A DNA stretch of 64,000 bases. It comes from Limnoperna fortunei. Taxonomy: Eukaryota > Mollusca > Bivalvia > Mytilida > Modiolidae. Positions 36,801 through 46,281 of the stretch are shown piece after piece. The stretch spans positions 9,303,547 to 9,367,546 of the forward strand of contig OX104116.1 in the NCBI GenBank assembly GCA_944474755.1, written 5' to 3'. Numbering within the stretch: position 1 is the stretch's first letter; each line of letters starts with the position of its first letter. A program made the translations under genes and the position numbers. The notes under the pieces were generated by a model, which was not told the origin of the DNA, did no database searches, and saw nothing but the letters and a program-made list of their open reading frames with translations.

Positions 36801-37853
36801 GTGTTGTTCTGGATTGGAATGGCACAAGATATAGAAGAACGCGTAAAGTCGTGTACACTTTGTGCTCAACATCAAAATATAAATGCGAAAGAACCAATGC
36901 TAATGCCTGAAATACCGGCACGCCCATGGTCGAAACTAGCAGCTGATTTGTTTGAATATCAACATCATCATTACTTGCTTGTAGTTGACTATTTTTCAAA
37001 ATGGCCGGAAGTTTTGAAACTTGATAATCAAAGCAGCAAGAATACTATAGATTACATAAAAGGACTAATATTAAGATATGGCTACATTGATGTACTAGTC
37101 ACCGACAATGGTCCGCAATTTTCTTCAGCTGAATTCAAAGCTTTCGCAACTGAATATGGATTTAAACATACTACAAGCAGCCCGCATTATGCACAATCTA
37201 ATGGTCAAGCAGAAAGATGCATACAAACCATTAAAAAGTTGATCATGAAATCCAAGGAGCCGCACAAGGCAATACTAGATTATAGAAACACTCCACTTGA
37301 CATTGGATTTTCACCAGCGCAATTGTTTCTCAACCGAAGGCTAAAAACATCTTTGCCTACGTCGGCACCACTACTAGCACCACAGGTAGTTGACAGTCAT
37401 GAAATTCGAAACAGATTAAAATCTCACCAACTAAAGAACAAATTCAATTATGATAAACATTGTGGACGTGAATTGAAGCCGTTGAAGAAAGGAGATAATG
37501 TGGTTATGTTCACCGATGGAAATTGGAAAGCAGGAAAAATAGTGGAAGAACATTCAACACCACGTTCGTATATAGTACAAGCATCAGATGGAAGAAGATT
37601 CAGACGAAATCGTAGACATTTAAGACCTACAGTAAACCGAAATTACGTACAGCCACTAACACAGGATATTTATGATTCACGTGTTAAGAACTGGAGAAGT
37701 CATGATGCTAAATCAAATTCTCAAAGTGACACAAGTGACATTAACCATCAAACACTTGCAAATGAGAAACAAAGTGAACTTACAAAACCATCCGTAACGC
37801 GATCTGGTAGAACTGTAAAACTACCAAATAAGTTAAATGACTATGTCAAGTAA
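33879..37853 (+). CDS. Gag-Pol polyprotein of Ty3/Gypsy retrotransposon
   Basis: Single open frame of 1,324 residues. In order: a Gag helical region (about 1-190, opening MEGLGITGSHPRMDWG); zinc knuckles CRNCGGKHEPRRC and CNKCQKYNHFASVC (about 226-258); an aspartic protease with LDTGAKCNV (D315); RT with the first Asp in KLDATSGF (D534) and IDDILVWG (D596, D597); RNase H with SVDASSKGLG (D743); and integrase with an HHCC zinc site (H about 959, CTLC about 991) and a D-D-35-E core (D1023, D1076, E1112). The C-terminus has a GPY/F-like SYIVQASDGRRFRRN stretch and no chromodomain. All catalytic residues I looked for are present and no frameshift separates gag from pol. The ATG at 33,879 follows a 108-nt leader and is the first in frame. 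It likely makes virus-like particles in the cytoplasm and integrates DNA copies; it lacks an envelope gene. Confidence 0.95.
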   Translation: MEGLGITGSHPRMDWGATDLVTAWKAFRQHTEFWFAGPLAKTAEPQRCNYLMIWIGDKGRDIYSTWNLSEDDKKKLGVLYENFEKHVHPKSNQIYSRYKFQSRLQKETDTFEEYLTDLKILVKDCGYANPDEMVRDAIVFGTKDHKVREKCINEGSDLTLEKAVNFSRTFELSKAQLRTMAGEDNSVNAVNKQKQGPKPAQNKTFYKPMKQNKSNKSQSQKFHKTCRNCGGKHEPRRCPAFGKQCNKCQKYNHFASVCLSSQKSPRKMHTVDISSDSDNDDLFVAMIDRNVNTIHTDEWVETIDVNKVPIKFQLDTGAKCNVLSLETLEKVCKKPTIQPQDVPLRSYSGHIIETKGIVNLACTYKKQKHNIKFYIVDREVQPVIGAKTCQALQLVKRIHSISKNESKTCLQDDITKEYEDLFKGLGCLPGTHTIRINKSVTPVVHAPRKIPIALKNSVKAELDRMEDLGVIVKQQEPTEWVNSMVTVIKPNGKIRICIDPRDLNKAILREHYPLKTVEEVVSQMPNAKVFSKLDATSGFWQLQLDKDSSKLCTFNTPFGRYRFVRLPFGIKSAPEVFQKIISQMVSDIEGAEAIIDDILVWGSDRNEHDECLKRVLERAREYNLKLSAGKCEIRQPEVTYVGHRLTSEGIKPDPEKVRAVHNMSKPTNVKELQTFMGFIQYLGKFMPNMSTVSAPLRTLLEKNTIWHWDEPQETSFQKLKEMATNAPILQYYDANKPLTLSVDASSKGLGAVLIQNQKPVAYASRALTPTQQKYPQIEKETLAIVYGCHKFHEYIYGRQVLIETDHKPLQSIFHKPLHQTPPRLQRLLIDLEKYDLKVQYKPGKEMYLADHLGRSFLPETKEVLIPDIQVNDIHLISHLPISPEMYSKFQKETAADNHLQELQDVILEGWPHEKSDLAHLLRPYWTFRDEISAIDGLLYKSNKVIVPRALQNEMLDKIHESHLGIVKCKNRARDVLFWIGMAQDIEERVKSCTLCAQHQNINAKEPMLMPEIPARPWSKLAADLFEYQHHHYLLVVDYFSKWPEVLKLDNQSSKNTIDYIKGLILRYGYIDVLVTDNGPQFSSAEFKAFATEYGFKHTTSSPHYAQSNGQAERCIQTIKKLIMKSKEPHKAILDYRNTPLDIGFSPAQLFLNRRLKTSLPTSAPLLAPQVVDSHEIRNRLKSHQLKNKFNYDKHCGRELKPLKKGDNVVMFTDGNWKAGKIVEEHSTPRSYIVQASDGRRFRRNRRHLRPTVNRNYVQPLTQDIYDSRVKNWRSHDAKSNSQSDTSDINHQTLANEKQSELTKPSVTRSGRTVKLPNKLNDYVK

Positions 37854-38084
37854 TTTAAATATATATGACTTGGTTAATTTTTTAATTTGCATTAAGTAGT
37901 TTAGCAGAATATACATTAGTTAGTGCTTAAAAAGACTTTATAGACTTTTTAGTTTCTTTTTTCAAGATTTTAAATGTTTAATCTAGTCAGTATTAATTTC
38001 TAGTCAATCAGTATTAAATTTTCACTGGGTAATACTCAATTTCATTTTCATTCTTTCTTTTTCAATAATATTCTTCATTTTTAG

Positions 38085-38094
38085 AAAAGGGGGA
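38085..38094 (+). promoter_or_regulatory. Polypurine tract
   Basis: AAAAGGGGGA immediately before the 3' LTR primes plus-strand DNA synthesis in this class of element. A second copy stands before the extra LTR at 38,323. Confidence 0.85.
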
Positions 38095-38218
38095 TGTAAC
38101 ATATTGTCATAATTAAAAATCATTATTTTAGCATGTCCCATGTTGTTCAACTCTTCTATATTGGAGTTAATAAAACAGTTTGTTGTTATTATGTCTTCCT
38201 TATCGTACCAACATTACA
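38095..38218 (+). repeat. 3' LTR (124 bp)
   Basis: Same sequence and ends as the 5' LTR, followed by the ACGGT target duplication. Confidence 0.95.
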
Positions 38219-38322
38219 ACGGTAAGGACCAGCCAATGATGGCCATCCACATGGAAGCAAGTCTAATCTGAAAGGTTAAGTGTGTGTATCATAAATGAAA
38301 TTATATTTGATAAAAAGGGGGA

Positions 38323-38446
38323 TGTAACATATTGTCATAATTAAAAATCATTATTTTAGCATGTCCCATGTTGTTCAACTCTTCTATATTGGAGTTAATA
38401 AAACAGTTTGTTGTTATTATGTCTTCCTTATCGTACCAACATTACA
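38323..38446 (+). repeat. Extra LTR copy in a 228-bp tandem duplication
   Basis: A third LTR, again apparently identical, is preceded by AAAAAGGGGGA and followed by the same ACGGTAAGGACCAGCC flank as the true 3' LTR. Period is 228 bp (38,095 to 38,323). Both element-derived polypurine tract and host flank are included, so this is a duplication made after insertion, not a separate solo LTR. Confidence 0.9.
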
Positions 38447-38999
38447 ACGGTAAGGACCAGCCAATGATGGCCATCCACATGGAAGCAAGTCTAATCTGAA
38501 AGGTTAAGTGTGTGTATCATAAATGAAATTATATTTGATACAAATATGTTTTCTATTTTTGTTTTATTATCCTTGGTGACGTCACATCATAAATGCAGTT
38601 TTTCAACAGCAGCAAAATAATTTTCCAACAAGTCTTTAACAGCGAGCATCGCGGATGCCAGCTTTAAAAGTCACGTTATCCATATGAACAAACCCATTTC
38701 AGATGGCAGCTAAGCAATATCAAAGAAGAGCACAAATAGAATTTTGAAAAAAACTTAAACTGTCATCGATCTAAAGTAAGTGTTTTATTCAAAATAACAA
38801 ACAATTTTGAAATAAATTTTAAATTGACATTTATGTGACGTCACTAACACATATGAGAAAGACGTCATTTCAACGCAGAAATGAAGAGGCACGGTTATCG
38901 TGCTAGTGAGTAACATCATGAACAATTACATTTGTGTTAACAATATTTTTAGAGACGAGAGGTATTTGAAATGCATAAATATTTCATGATTAAACTTAC
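38447..38999. other. Intron sequence with two palindromic CRE words
   Basis: Host intron. It contains TGACGTCA at 38,577-38,584 and 38,836-38,843, the CREB/ATF consensus palindrome; a third lies at 41,092-41,099. Otherwise AT-rich and featureless. Confidence 0.45.
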
Positions 39000-39133
39000 T
39001 TTGCCGGCTTATATTTCTTCTCTAAGTCACAAACCATTCGAGGTACTATTAATTCCATCAATTTACGATATTTAATTTTATCGGTGATTTCGGTTATAGT
39101 TATTGCCCATTCTTCGAATATCTTGTGGTTTTT
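39000..39133 (-). CDS. Helical-repeat gene, exon 7
   Basis: Acceptor TATTTACAG, then KNHKIFEEWAITITEITDKI and on to KKYKPA; donor GCAAA before GTAAGTT (phase 2). 134 bp. The next exon lies 5.6 kb away because the LTR retrotransposon is in the intron. Confidence 0.75.
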
Positions 39134-40042
39134 CTGTAAATACGACAGATTTATGCAATATCAACAGTTAAATATTTTGTCATGTCTTATTATGATGATC
39201 TAAATACTAGTTGTCTACCAAACTAATATATGTTGCTTTTTGTCGTAAACAGTGCATTTTTCATTATAATGTTAATTAAAACATATTGGATAAACAAAGA
39301 AAAACTAACAATATACAACGTATACAAATCAAGATAACTGCAATTTAAACTATTCAGAATGTAACCGTGTAACTGTTTCGAGTTTGTACTCGTGACCTCA
39401 TTAATAGAACAAAAAGACAGTGTCGATGTTTGAGAAAGCTGCAATAACAGTATGGAATTTTTAGATTTTGAGGTAAGTGTGTGAAGCACGCATGTAAACT
39501 CGTTCGCATCAACATATAGCTCAAAAATTAAACTCGGTATTGATTTAGACGAAAATCAAATTACTAAGGCCAAAACAAATTAATTAAGATCTACAAATTA
39601 TATTTGTGTTCACTTTTCCACTTCGCAAAAACATGTTTATGATTTCATTTCCTGTCACAAACATTTGTATTTACATTTTTAAAACTCTGCTTCATGTGCA
39701 TGCAGAACTGAAGAGTAGGAGAATTTTGGTTTGGCAGAAACATCGTGAAGATCCAACAGAAATGGAAAAAAAGTGGAGAGTTATTAACTTTAACGTTTTT
39801 CGTTATTCTTGTATGTGTTGTTCAGATTTAAAACACAAACATATTATAATTGTTCAAACTAATATACAATAAGACACTTTATTGTTTTCGCCAAATTTAA
39901 ATTTAATACCTTGCAGGTTTACTTATGTTGTAATTTTAACTATTGTTCTGATAAATCCATTTCATTAATAAAACAAAAAATATTACTAAATGATATTAAA
40001 TGACATAAAATCTTAATTTTTCTAGATAATAATTTTAGTTAC
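39134..40042. other. Intron sequence (exon 6 to exon 7)
   Basis: No repeat family or coding signal recognised. Open frames near 39,223-39,489 and 39,606-39,872 have no family features. Confidence 0.5.
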
Positions 40043-40184
40043 CTCCAGTATTTTGGCATCCATTTTATCGAACACGAATTTGAATTTTTCTATCATCGTT
40101 TCCATTTCTTTCGCTTTCTCTGACAAACATAGTGCCTTTAAAGGGGACATCAATTCAGGCCACACAGATTCTAGCCGTCTACCT
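40043..40184 (-). CDS. Helical-repeat gene, exon 6
   Basis: Acceptor TTTCCTAG, then GRRLESVWPELMSPLKALCL and on to MDAKILE; donor GGAG before GTAACT at a codon border. 142 bp. The last helix, KEMETMIEKFKFVFDKMDAK, is clearly amphipathic. Confidence 0.77.
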
Positions 40185-40557
40185 CTAGGAAACAAAAACA
40201 TCATTTAATATTACATTGTAAAATACATATATTCCAAAGATAATATTATTTGAAAAATGTGACAAAATTTTTAACATGTTGTTTGCATAAAGATGTGTGT
40301 TCAGACTTAAGTATTTTTGATTGTGTACATAAACTGAGTTCAAATAATATTGTTTAAATACAAATGTAAATACAATTTTTTTTATACTTTTTATTGAATT
40401 AAAAATCTTTGAACCCATAGGAAGAAATAAGTATGGACGCCTGCAGAAATATGTAAACGTTAAAATTGTACAATTTTATTTTGTACATTTAAAGCTCAAA
40501 AATTGCGACTGGCGAATCAGAGTCGTTGTGACAAAATCGCAAGACAATATATCTTAC

Positions 40558-40688
40558 TCTATATTTGTCAAATTATACACATAATCTATTGCCAGGTTTA
40601 GCTGAATCTCATTTTTGAAATCAGCTGACAAGATGAATGTTGCTATTTTCTTTACATGTTCTTTAATGACTTTATCATCAGAAAATTC
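40558..40688 (-). CDS. Helical-repeat gene, exon 5
   Basis: Acceptor CTTTGCAG, then EFSDDKVIKEHVKKIATFIL and on to YNLTNIE; donor AATATAGA before GTAAGAT (phase 2). 131 bp. The donor context repeats that of exons 1 and 3, consistent with descent of odd-numbered exons from one module. Confidence 0.75.
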
Positions 40689-41215
40689 CTGCAAAGAAAG
40701 ATGTCTTTTGTTAGATTTACTTTTACACATGCCTACAAATATGTGTTTCGTAGAATGTCTTTTTTTTTGACAGTATTCTTGCTATTCGGTACTTTGTAAC
40801 TATCTTCTGTTACAGTTTGTGTTCAGTTTGTGACCTAAGCATTTCCTGCAGAAACAAAATATATTACGCAAAGGTTCCACACACTGGTAAGATAAATGTA
40901 TTAGGGAGTAATACGACAGAAAGTTACAGACGTCCATAAATAATTTACAAGACGTAGTATAATTTTGCTTCTCTAATTTTGACATATTTCAACCGCTTGA
41001 CCGGTGTGGAAAAAATATTTCTCGTCACTAGTGAATTTGTTGTTCTCAGCATTTGATTGGTTAAAAATAATAACGTCACAATAAGAACTCATGACGTCAT
41101 AAACAAAACACCTTCAATTTAACGCGTATTCACGTCATGAACGTAAAATTGGGGTTGGGAGAATTTGTACTTCGTTTCGCAAATTACTACTTTTTAAAAT
41201 TAGAGAAACAGAATC

Positions 41216-41323
41216 TTACATTAGTACTCTTGGAGTATCGGATTTCTCAATCTCGATAGTTAAATTATGGAAATTTAACTATCTCGATTGGAGAAATCCG
41301 ATAATCCACTCGTACCAATGTAA
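41216..41323. mobile_element. 108-bp foldback element (MITE-like)
   Basis: Arms TTACATTAGTAC...ATCGGATTTCTC and GAGAAATCCGAT...GTACCAATGTAA are inverse copies with a few changes, and the centre AGTTAAATT-ATGGA-AATTTAACT also pairs. Almost the whole element is a palindrome. In the intron between exons 4 and 5. Family unknown. Confidence 0.7.
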
Positions 41324-41379
41324 CATCCTATATATAATAAATATAGATTAACAACTGGAATGAATATTATAAATCGCAC

Positions 41380-41542
41380 CTGGTATGGATTGCCGCCGTT
41401 ATATGCCCGGACTACAATGTTGCTACATTGCTTAATCGTTTCTTGCAGTTCATCCGGGACATAACTAGTTTGCAGAAGGTAGAACAAGTACAGGTCTAGA
41501 AGATGTGTCCATACTTCTGATGCTTTACTGTCTTCCCTGTCT
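41380..41542 (-). CDS. Helical-repeat gene, exon 4
   Basis: Acceptor TTATAACCAG, then DREDSKASEVWTHLLDLYLF and on to NGGNPYQ; donor CAG before GTGCGA at a codon border. 163 bp. Contains VWTHLLDLYLFYLLQTSYVP, a strongly helical segment. Confidence 0.76.
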
Positions 41543-41987
41543 CTGGTTATAACAAAACTTTTTTTCAAGATATATATCAACTAGGAAATTAACATATGAA
41601 TAATTATTAAGTATTATATTTCTCATATTGCTAGGGCAAAAAAACACTGAAAGTTAAATATATGCATTTGTATATATACTGTTGCATGTTATTGCAAAAC
41701 GACATATAATAGATTAGGCACGGACCCACTAAGACAGACACAAGAAAGAACAATTTTAAATAAATAAAATACAAACTATAACTTGTCTACAAGAGCTGAT
41801 AACAGTTTCTATGAAACGACAATCGTTCCTTGTATCTTTAACGAAACCGTTTGTCCATAATGGTTTGTTCTGCTGGCGTTATTGTATGCATCTATACATC
41901 AATGAACACACTTTATACAAGTTGCAATGACTTGCTGTCCAATTCTACTGATCATTTACTACATATTATTTTATATCCAAAACTTAC

Positions 41988-42127
41988 TCTACAAAGTATT
42001 TCACCAATCGGGGCAAAAACGTGCTCATCAAACTTTCGTAATCGTTAATTGTCATATCTTTTTCTGGTGTATAAATATATTCCTTCAAAGCAGACACCAT
42101 CTGTCGTAGTTTCTCTCCAGAAATATT
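41988..42127 (-). CDS. Helical-repeat gene, exon 3
   Basis: Acceptor ATTATGTAG, then NISGEKLRQMVSALKEYIY and on to LVKYFVE; donor GTAGA before GTAAGTT (phase 2). 140 bp. Too short to be found by ORF length, but the borders and frame fit both neighbours. Confidence 0.74.
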
Positions 42128-42790
42128 CTACATAATGAGATTAACATATTAAATATACATATATTCAGTACTAATATGTAAGAACAAGAATCGAGCAGTT
42201 ATGCATTCTTACGTTATATAAAACAGATAAGGAAACGAAAACTATTGTTTAAAAACCCGACAAAAATTTAACTAGAAAAAACAATACCAAATCGCAAGAA
42301 TTTTTCTACGTAATTATTTTTTTAAGGTTCTGTAACGTTTCGCCAGTTAAAGTGTGTTTTAATTAGCAAATTTGAAATGTTTCATTTCCCAAAGTAGTGG
42401 ATTCACGCTGAAAACGTGAACTCTGAATCCCTCGACGTGCAAGATGACAAACGACAAGCAATTGAATTTAAACAGTCGTGTATTTTTTTTTAAATATCGC
42501 TGTGAATCATACACACTTCTAAGCATCCTAGCGTTTCCGTTTAAATTACTTTCTAAAATTAAATAATTAATTATGATTTTTTAATTATGGAAAACAACTT
42601 AAAAGACACAGATGTATGAGCCGGGTTGTTGTATTATATAATAAGGATTGTCTATAGATATTATTTTACATTTTAAAGGGCAATAACTTTAGTGGAAAAT
42701 ATCTGGTCAATTTAATATTTTTTTACAACGCTGGCTATGAAATGCCTTAAGTCCTATTTTCTTTGAATTTTTACTTTTAAGAACACTTAC
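42128..42790. other. Intron sequence (exon 2 to exon 3)
   Basis: AT-rich intron. I see no repeat family, RNA gene or conserved reading frame in it. Confidence 0.45.
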
Positions 42791-42944
42791 TTTCAGGTAA
42801 TTGTTCATATCTGCTGTCTTGACTAGTTTTTCAATCACTTCAAAATGTGATGTCCCTGGGCCAACCCGAACCATAGCTAGAAATAGGTCAAACAGACAAT
42901 CCTGTGCATCTGATAAAGGAATGGTTCCGTTTTCTATACAGCCA
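42791..42944 (-). CDS. Helical-repeat gene, exon 2
   Basis: Acceptor TTTAAG then T, completing a D codon. It encodes GCIENGTIPLSDAQ...MNNYLK. The donor is AAA before GTAAGTG, at a codon border. 154 bp, in frame with exon 1. Two predicted helices around DAQDCLFDLFLAMV and HFEVIEKLVKTA. Confidence 0.76.
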
Positions 42945-43443
42945 CTTAAATACAAAAAAGTTAAAAGTTATCATCAAATTTTAGAGTATAACTCAAAATC
43001 ATTACTCCAGAGAATATCTATAGTACGTTCCCAAATGAATAAATCCTGCAGTCTGATAATTTACAGACAAGTTTCACTACAACACTGAAGTAAATCGAAT
43101 GTACGATTTTCAACTATACTATTTTTAATACTTTCGTTGTGTGTACAAACGCTACAAATCTCTTTTTTGACTTATAGATCACAGTATGATCCTTAGCTTT
43201 ATGACAATGTTCGCATGGAGATGGTTTCTCTATATATCTGGAGACATTGGAGCGAGCTCTGGGAACCTTCCCGGTACCTTCCAAATTTGATAAATGATAT
43301 TTGCATGTATGTAATACGTTTGCGTTTCATTCATACATTATACATAGCAACTTATGCTAGCAAGAAAATATATCAGAAAATATATATATTCAAGATGGGT
43401 TTTTTTTGCACGGAGACAAACAAAAAATTTTAAAATATCTTAC
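42945..43443. other. Intron sequence (exon 1 to exon 2)
   Basis: AT-rich, no feature recognised. A run of TATATAT lies near 43,380. Confidence 0.45.
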
Positions 43444-43685
43444 TCTACTAAAGAGGAAAGATCCCGCATTGTCATCGAAGCCATCCATGTACCAGGAGAA
43501 AACCTTGGTTGGTTCTTAGCAAACTCTTTTACACATATCTTTTTTATGAAGATATTAATAATATTTTTCAATCTGGATAAACTTAAATTAGCCTCTGTCC
43601 TAGTGTTATTCAGCTCATCCTGGAATGCCGATTCTGTTTCTTTTGTAGCATTAGCATAGTCGTACTTTGCTATTAGTTGGTCCAT
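43444..43685 (-). CDS. Helical-repeat gene, coding exon 1
   Basis: The exon opens one base after a TTTTTTTACAG acceptor with AATGGAC. The first ATG (43,685) has A at -3 if joined to the upstream donor at 46,282 and G at +4. It encodes about 80 residues beginning MDQLIAKYDYANATKETESA, with a predicted coiled/helical run (LSRLKNIINIFIKKICVKEF). It ends TTAGTAGA before GTAAGAT, splitting a codon after base 2. It might instead be internal if an upstream coding exon exists. Confidence 0.7.
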
Positions 43686-43686
43686 T

Positions 43687-44779
43687 CTGTAAAAAAACCC
43701 TTAAATATTAAGTCGGATGATTAAATTTAAAATAGTATGCCCACCCTCGTACTTATATTTCCCGAAAAACACATTTTCATATCGAGTATCATATCATAAC
43801 TTACTCGATCTAGGATAGTCCTGAGGGCACGAACTCATGCCATGCAGTTGGCAGATAGACGATGCCTGGTGTTGGGACTTATAAAACGGAAACCGTAAAA
43901 ACGCACCATACTCCCATCTCCATGACCACCAGCCAGGGGGTTAAGGACACTTACACTGAACATAATTTGTCATTAAATTTTCTTTAAACTTAACATATAG
44001 TTAGTTTTTTATTAAGTAATCATAATTCAAAATAAAAAATACAGGTTTCGGAGCTTATTTTTGAGGGTTGAGTAATGGAATTTCAAAATTTCTAATAGAT
44101 GATACAAAGAGGAGGTAAAAGGCGATAAAATAATAGATTTAAACGGTCTGTAAAATGAAATTTTCTGGATTCTTTATATAAGGTCAAGTACTTGATATAT
44201 ATTTTAGCAATGGAAAGAAAAATGTCTCGTCAAGACTGGTATCCAGCTTGGCATATATTGGTAAACACTCCCATTTCTAAATTGGCACAGCCTTATAGAA
44301 TTGTGTGCGGAAATCTCATCCTGTTGTAAATATGTACCAAATTTCTTTAAGATGCCAGTTCACTTTCGTTGGCGGGTCATTCAAAGTATTTATATCTATG
44401 ATTCGGTGGAAATCTGTTTATTAAATAAGTAAAGTAATAGATAAAGTTGAAACTTTAACTCAATCTTTGATTTCGCTCAAAATCGAATTAGAAGAATAAT
44501 ATTAATTGGGACAAAATTAGCAAAAATAGCAGTTGACGCATTCAGGCAAGAATATCGAAAGTGAGGACAAAAATATAAAAAAATTAAGAATACAAATATA
44601 CACAAACAGCATCAACCGCAGCAAATATAAGTGTTATCATCTTGTACAGTTATCTTTTTTAAAGTGTAATAAAAAATAACCTTTAATAAGCACTTGCGGG
44701 TTAGACAAATTACACATGTTATACACAATACAAAACACATAAAACAGACATAAATTGAAATACATTATCAAATGTACAA
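43687..44779. other. Intron or upstream sequence of the helical-repeat gene
   Basis: No exon, repeat family or RNA gene that I can support. Confidence 0.4.
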
Positions 44780-45031
44780 GGGGCCTCTGTGGCCTAGTGG
44801 TTAAGGTAGTACATCTACTATTGATCACGTGATCGGTCAACACTGAGGTTTCGGGTTCGAGTCTCACTGTGGGCAGGATGTATTCGACTCCAATCTTAAT
44901 CGACAAGCATTGCCAGTTTTTCTACCGAAGGTAGGGCTTTCTCCGGGTACTCCGGCTTCCGCCACCCAAATATAGCTAAAAAATTGCCGAAAGTGGCGTT
45001 GAACATCATTCAAACAAACAAAACAAAAAAA
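44780..45031 (+). mobile_element. tRNA-derived SINE, full-length copy
   Basis: The head has GTGGCCTAGTGGTTAAGG (A box) and GGGTTCGAGTCTC (B box). Between them is GATCACGTGATC, a perfect 12-bp palindrome. The body has GCATTGCCAGTTTTTCTACC, TTTCTCCGGGTACTCCGGCT and GCCGAAAGTGGCGTTGAACA, ending in a CAAACAAACAAA tail. It is the best-preserved of about seven copies in the window. Confidence 0.88.
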
Positions 45032-45678
45032 TATATAAGTATTTGCATATGGACCTCGTTCTCGCAAGATTGCTGTATGATATGAAAGTGGTATATATAT
45101 TTTATTTTTCAATTGAAGGGTTGGTAAGATATAGGTGACACTTTCCACTTGTAAACCATTTACACACAGTAACATAAGCAAACAGTCATTATAAACATAG
45201 AGAAAAAACAATTTAAACGTTGACGAAACGTACCTTCAATCACTTGAGTAAGCCATCATAACGATGTCAGTTTGACCAAAGTCAAACAAATTAACTGATT
45301 TTTCTTATGTCCGGAATTACAAGTTCATAGTTTGCTTTGACCCAATATTTACCAATCATTTAGGCAAGAACACATTATGTTTATCTATCGTTTTAGATCA
45401 GTAGAGTAACTGCAGTAAGTGAAACCTGTTCGTCTCAAAGCGTCAGTTTATATTATTATTTCATTAATACTTTTATAACTGCAAGTTTAATTCTAAATGA
45501 TCATGTACATTTTCATTTATTAAATCTAACATATACAACGTTGTTATAATTGTAAATGAGTTTGTGCCAATAAAGTATTTGTCTGAATATCTGTATAAAC
45601 ACTGTCTGTTTTTTAAGACATTTTCAAAATTCGTAAAATGTGAAAGGCTGTATCGATTGTAATTCATATTTAATTGGG

Positions 45679-45898
45679 TTTTTTTCAGCTACATCGTGAT
45701 GTCCAGTTTATATTGGGAGAAAAACCCGAATACCCGGAGAAAACCCCGGACCTTCGGTATGAAAACTAGAAATTCTTGTCAATGAAGACAGTAACTATTA
45801 TCGAGTGCACCCTTCCCGCAGTGAGTCTCAGAGTTAACGGACCACGTGATCAATAGAAGATGACTTACTACCATAACCGCTAGGCCAACGAGGCCCCT
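45679..45898 (-). mobile_element. SINE copy of the same family
   Basis: Reverse orientation: head GGCCTCGTTGGCCTAGCGGTTATGG at the high end, GATCACGTGGTCCG, then AAGGTCCGGGGTTTTCTCCG. It lacks the CAAACAAA tail. Confidence 0.8.
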
Positions 45899-46281
45899 TG
45901 TTAGTATTTAGATATATATTTATTAATGTAACTATGACTGCAGGTATAGTCCAATACCTTTTACTTTGGATTAAAGTGTTGTTCTAAAATTGTAGTTAAT
46001 AATTGTCTATTTTATCCATAGATCAAGCGTGTATTAGAGTTAATAATTATGGATTTATTGATATATGCTGTGTAAATACAGGTATCAACGTTTAAACAGG
46101 TATACGAAGTATTCACAATAGATGTAACTATCCTTTAAGTCCAACACTTTAAGACTACATTCTGTAGACACACGTGTTTTGATGTTGTTTACCTTAACGA
46201 CAGCAAGCAAAATAAGATTTTCCTGTTTTCCGTGAAAGAAATAAAGGGAATAGTGTAAACGTACAAACATCAGTGACTTAC

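Larger units (their letters stand above)
33647..38218 (+). mobile_element. Intact Ty3/Gypsy LTR retrotransposon (Steamer-like organisation)
   Basis: 4,572 bp: 124-bp LTR, primer site, one open gag-pol frame, polypurine tract, 124-bp LTR. The LTRs look identical and are bounded by TG...CA. ACGGT flanks the element on both sides (33,642-33,646 and 38,219-38,223) as a 5-bp target duplication. It lies in the same orientation as the window, opposite to the host gene, inside the intron between exons 7 and 8. Identical LTRs plus an open 1,324-codon frame mean insertion was recent. Short LTRs, one fused frame and no env resemble Steamer of soft-shell clam (known family); lineage placement needs a tree. 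Confidence 0.93.
28889..43686 (-). other. Gene span: helical-repeat protein, 10 exons seen, 3' end missing
   Basis: Ten minus-strand exons (listed separately) with consensus AG/GT borders join into 497 uninterrupted codons. Exons end alternately after the second base of a codon and at a codon border (2,0,2,0...), so the gene seems built from two-exon modules. The protein is rich in amphipathic helices without a recognisable catalytic motif, in the manner of HEAT/ARM solenoids. No signal peptide is seen. Introns hold an intact LTR retrotransposon, a nested non-LTR element and a foldback MITE. The 3' part is outside the window or lost. The TIR-encoding terminal exon of the neighbouring gene starts in the same phase (0) that this gene's last visible exon ends in. 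Confidence 0.72.

Noticed and set aside
34369..36999. Minus-strand and out-of-frame open frames inside the gag-pol region
   Set aside because: Shadows of the 1,324-codon gag-pol frame.
38323..38446. Independent solo LTR
   Set aside because: It carries the same polypurine tract and the same host flank as the neighbouring 3' LTR, so it is a duplication of that end and not a separate insertion.
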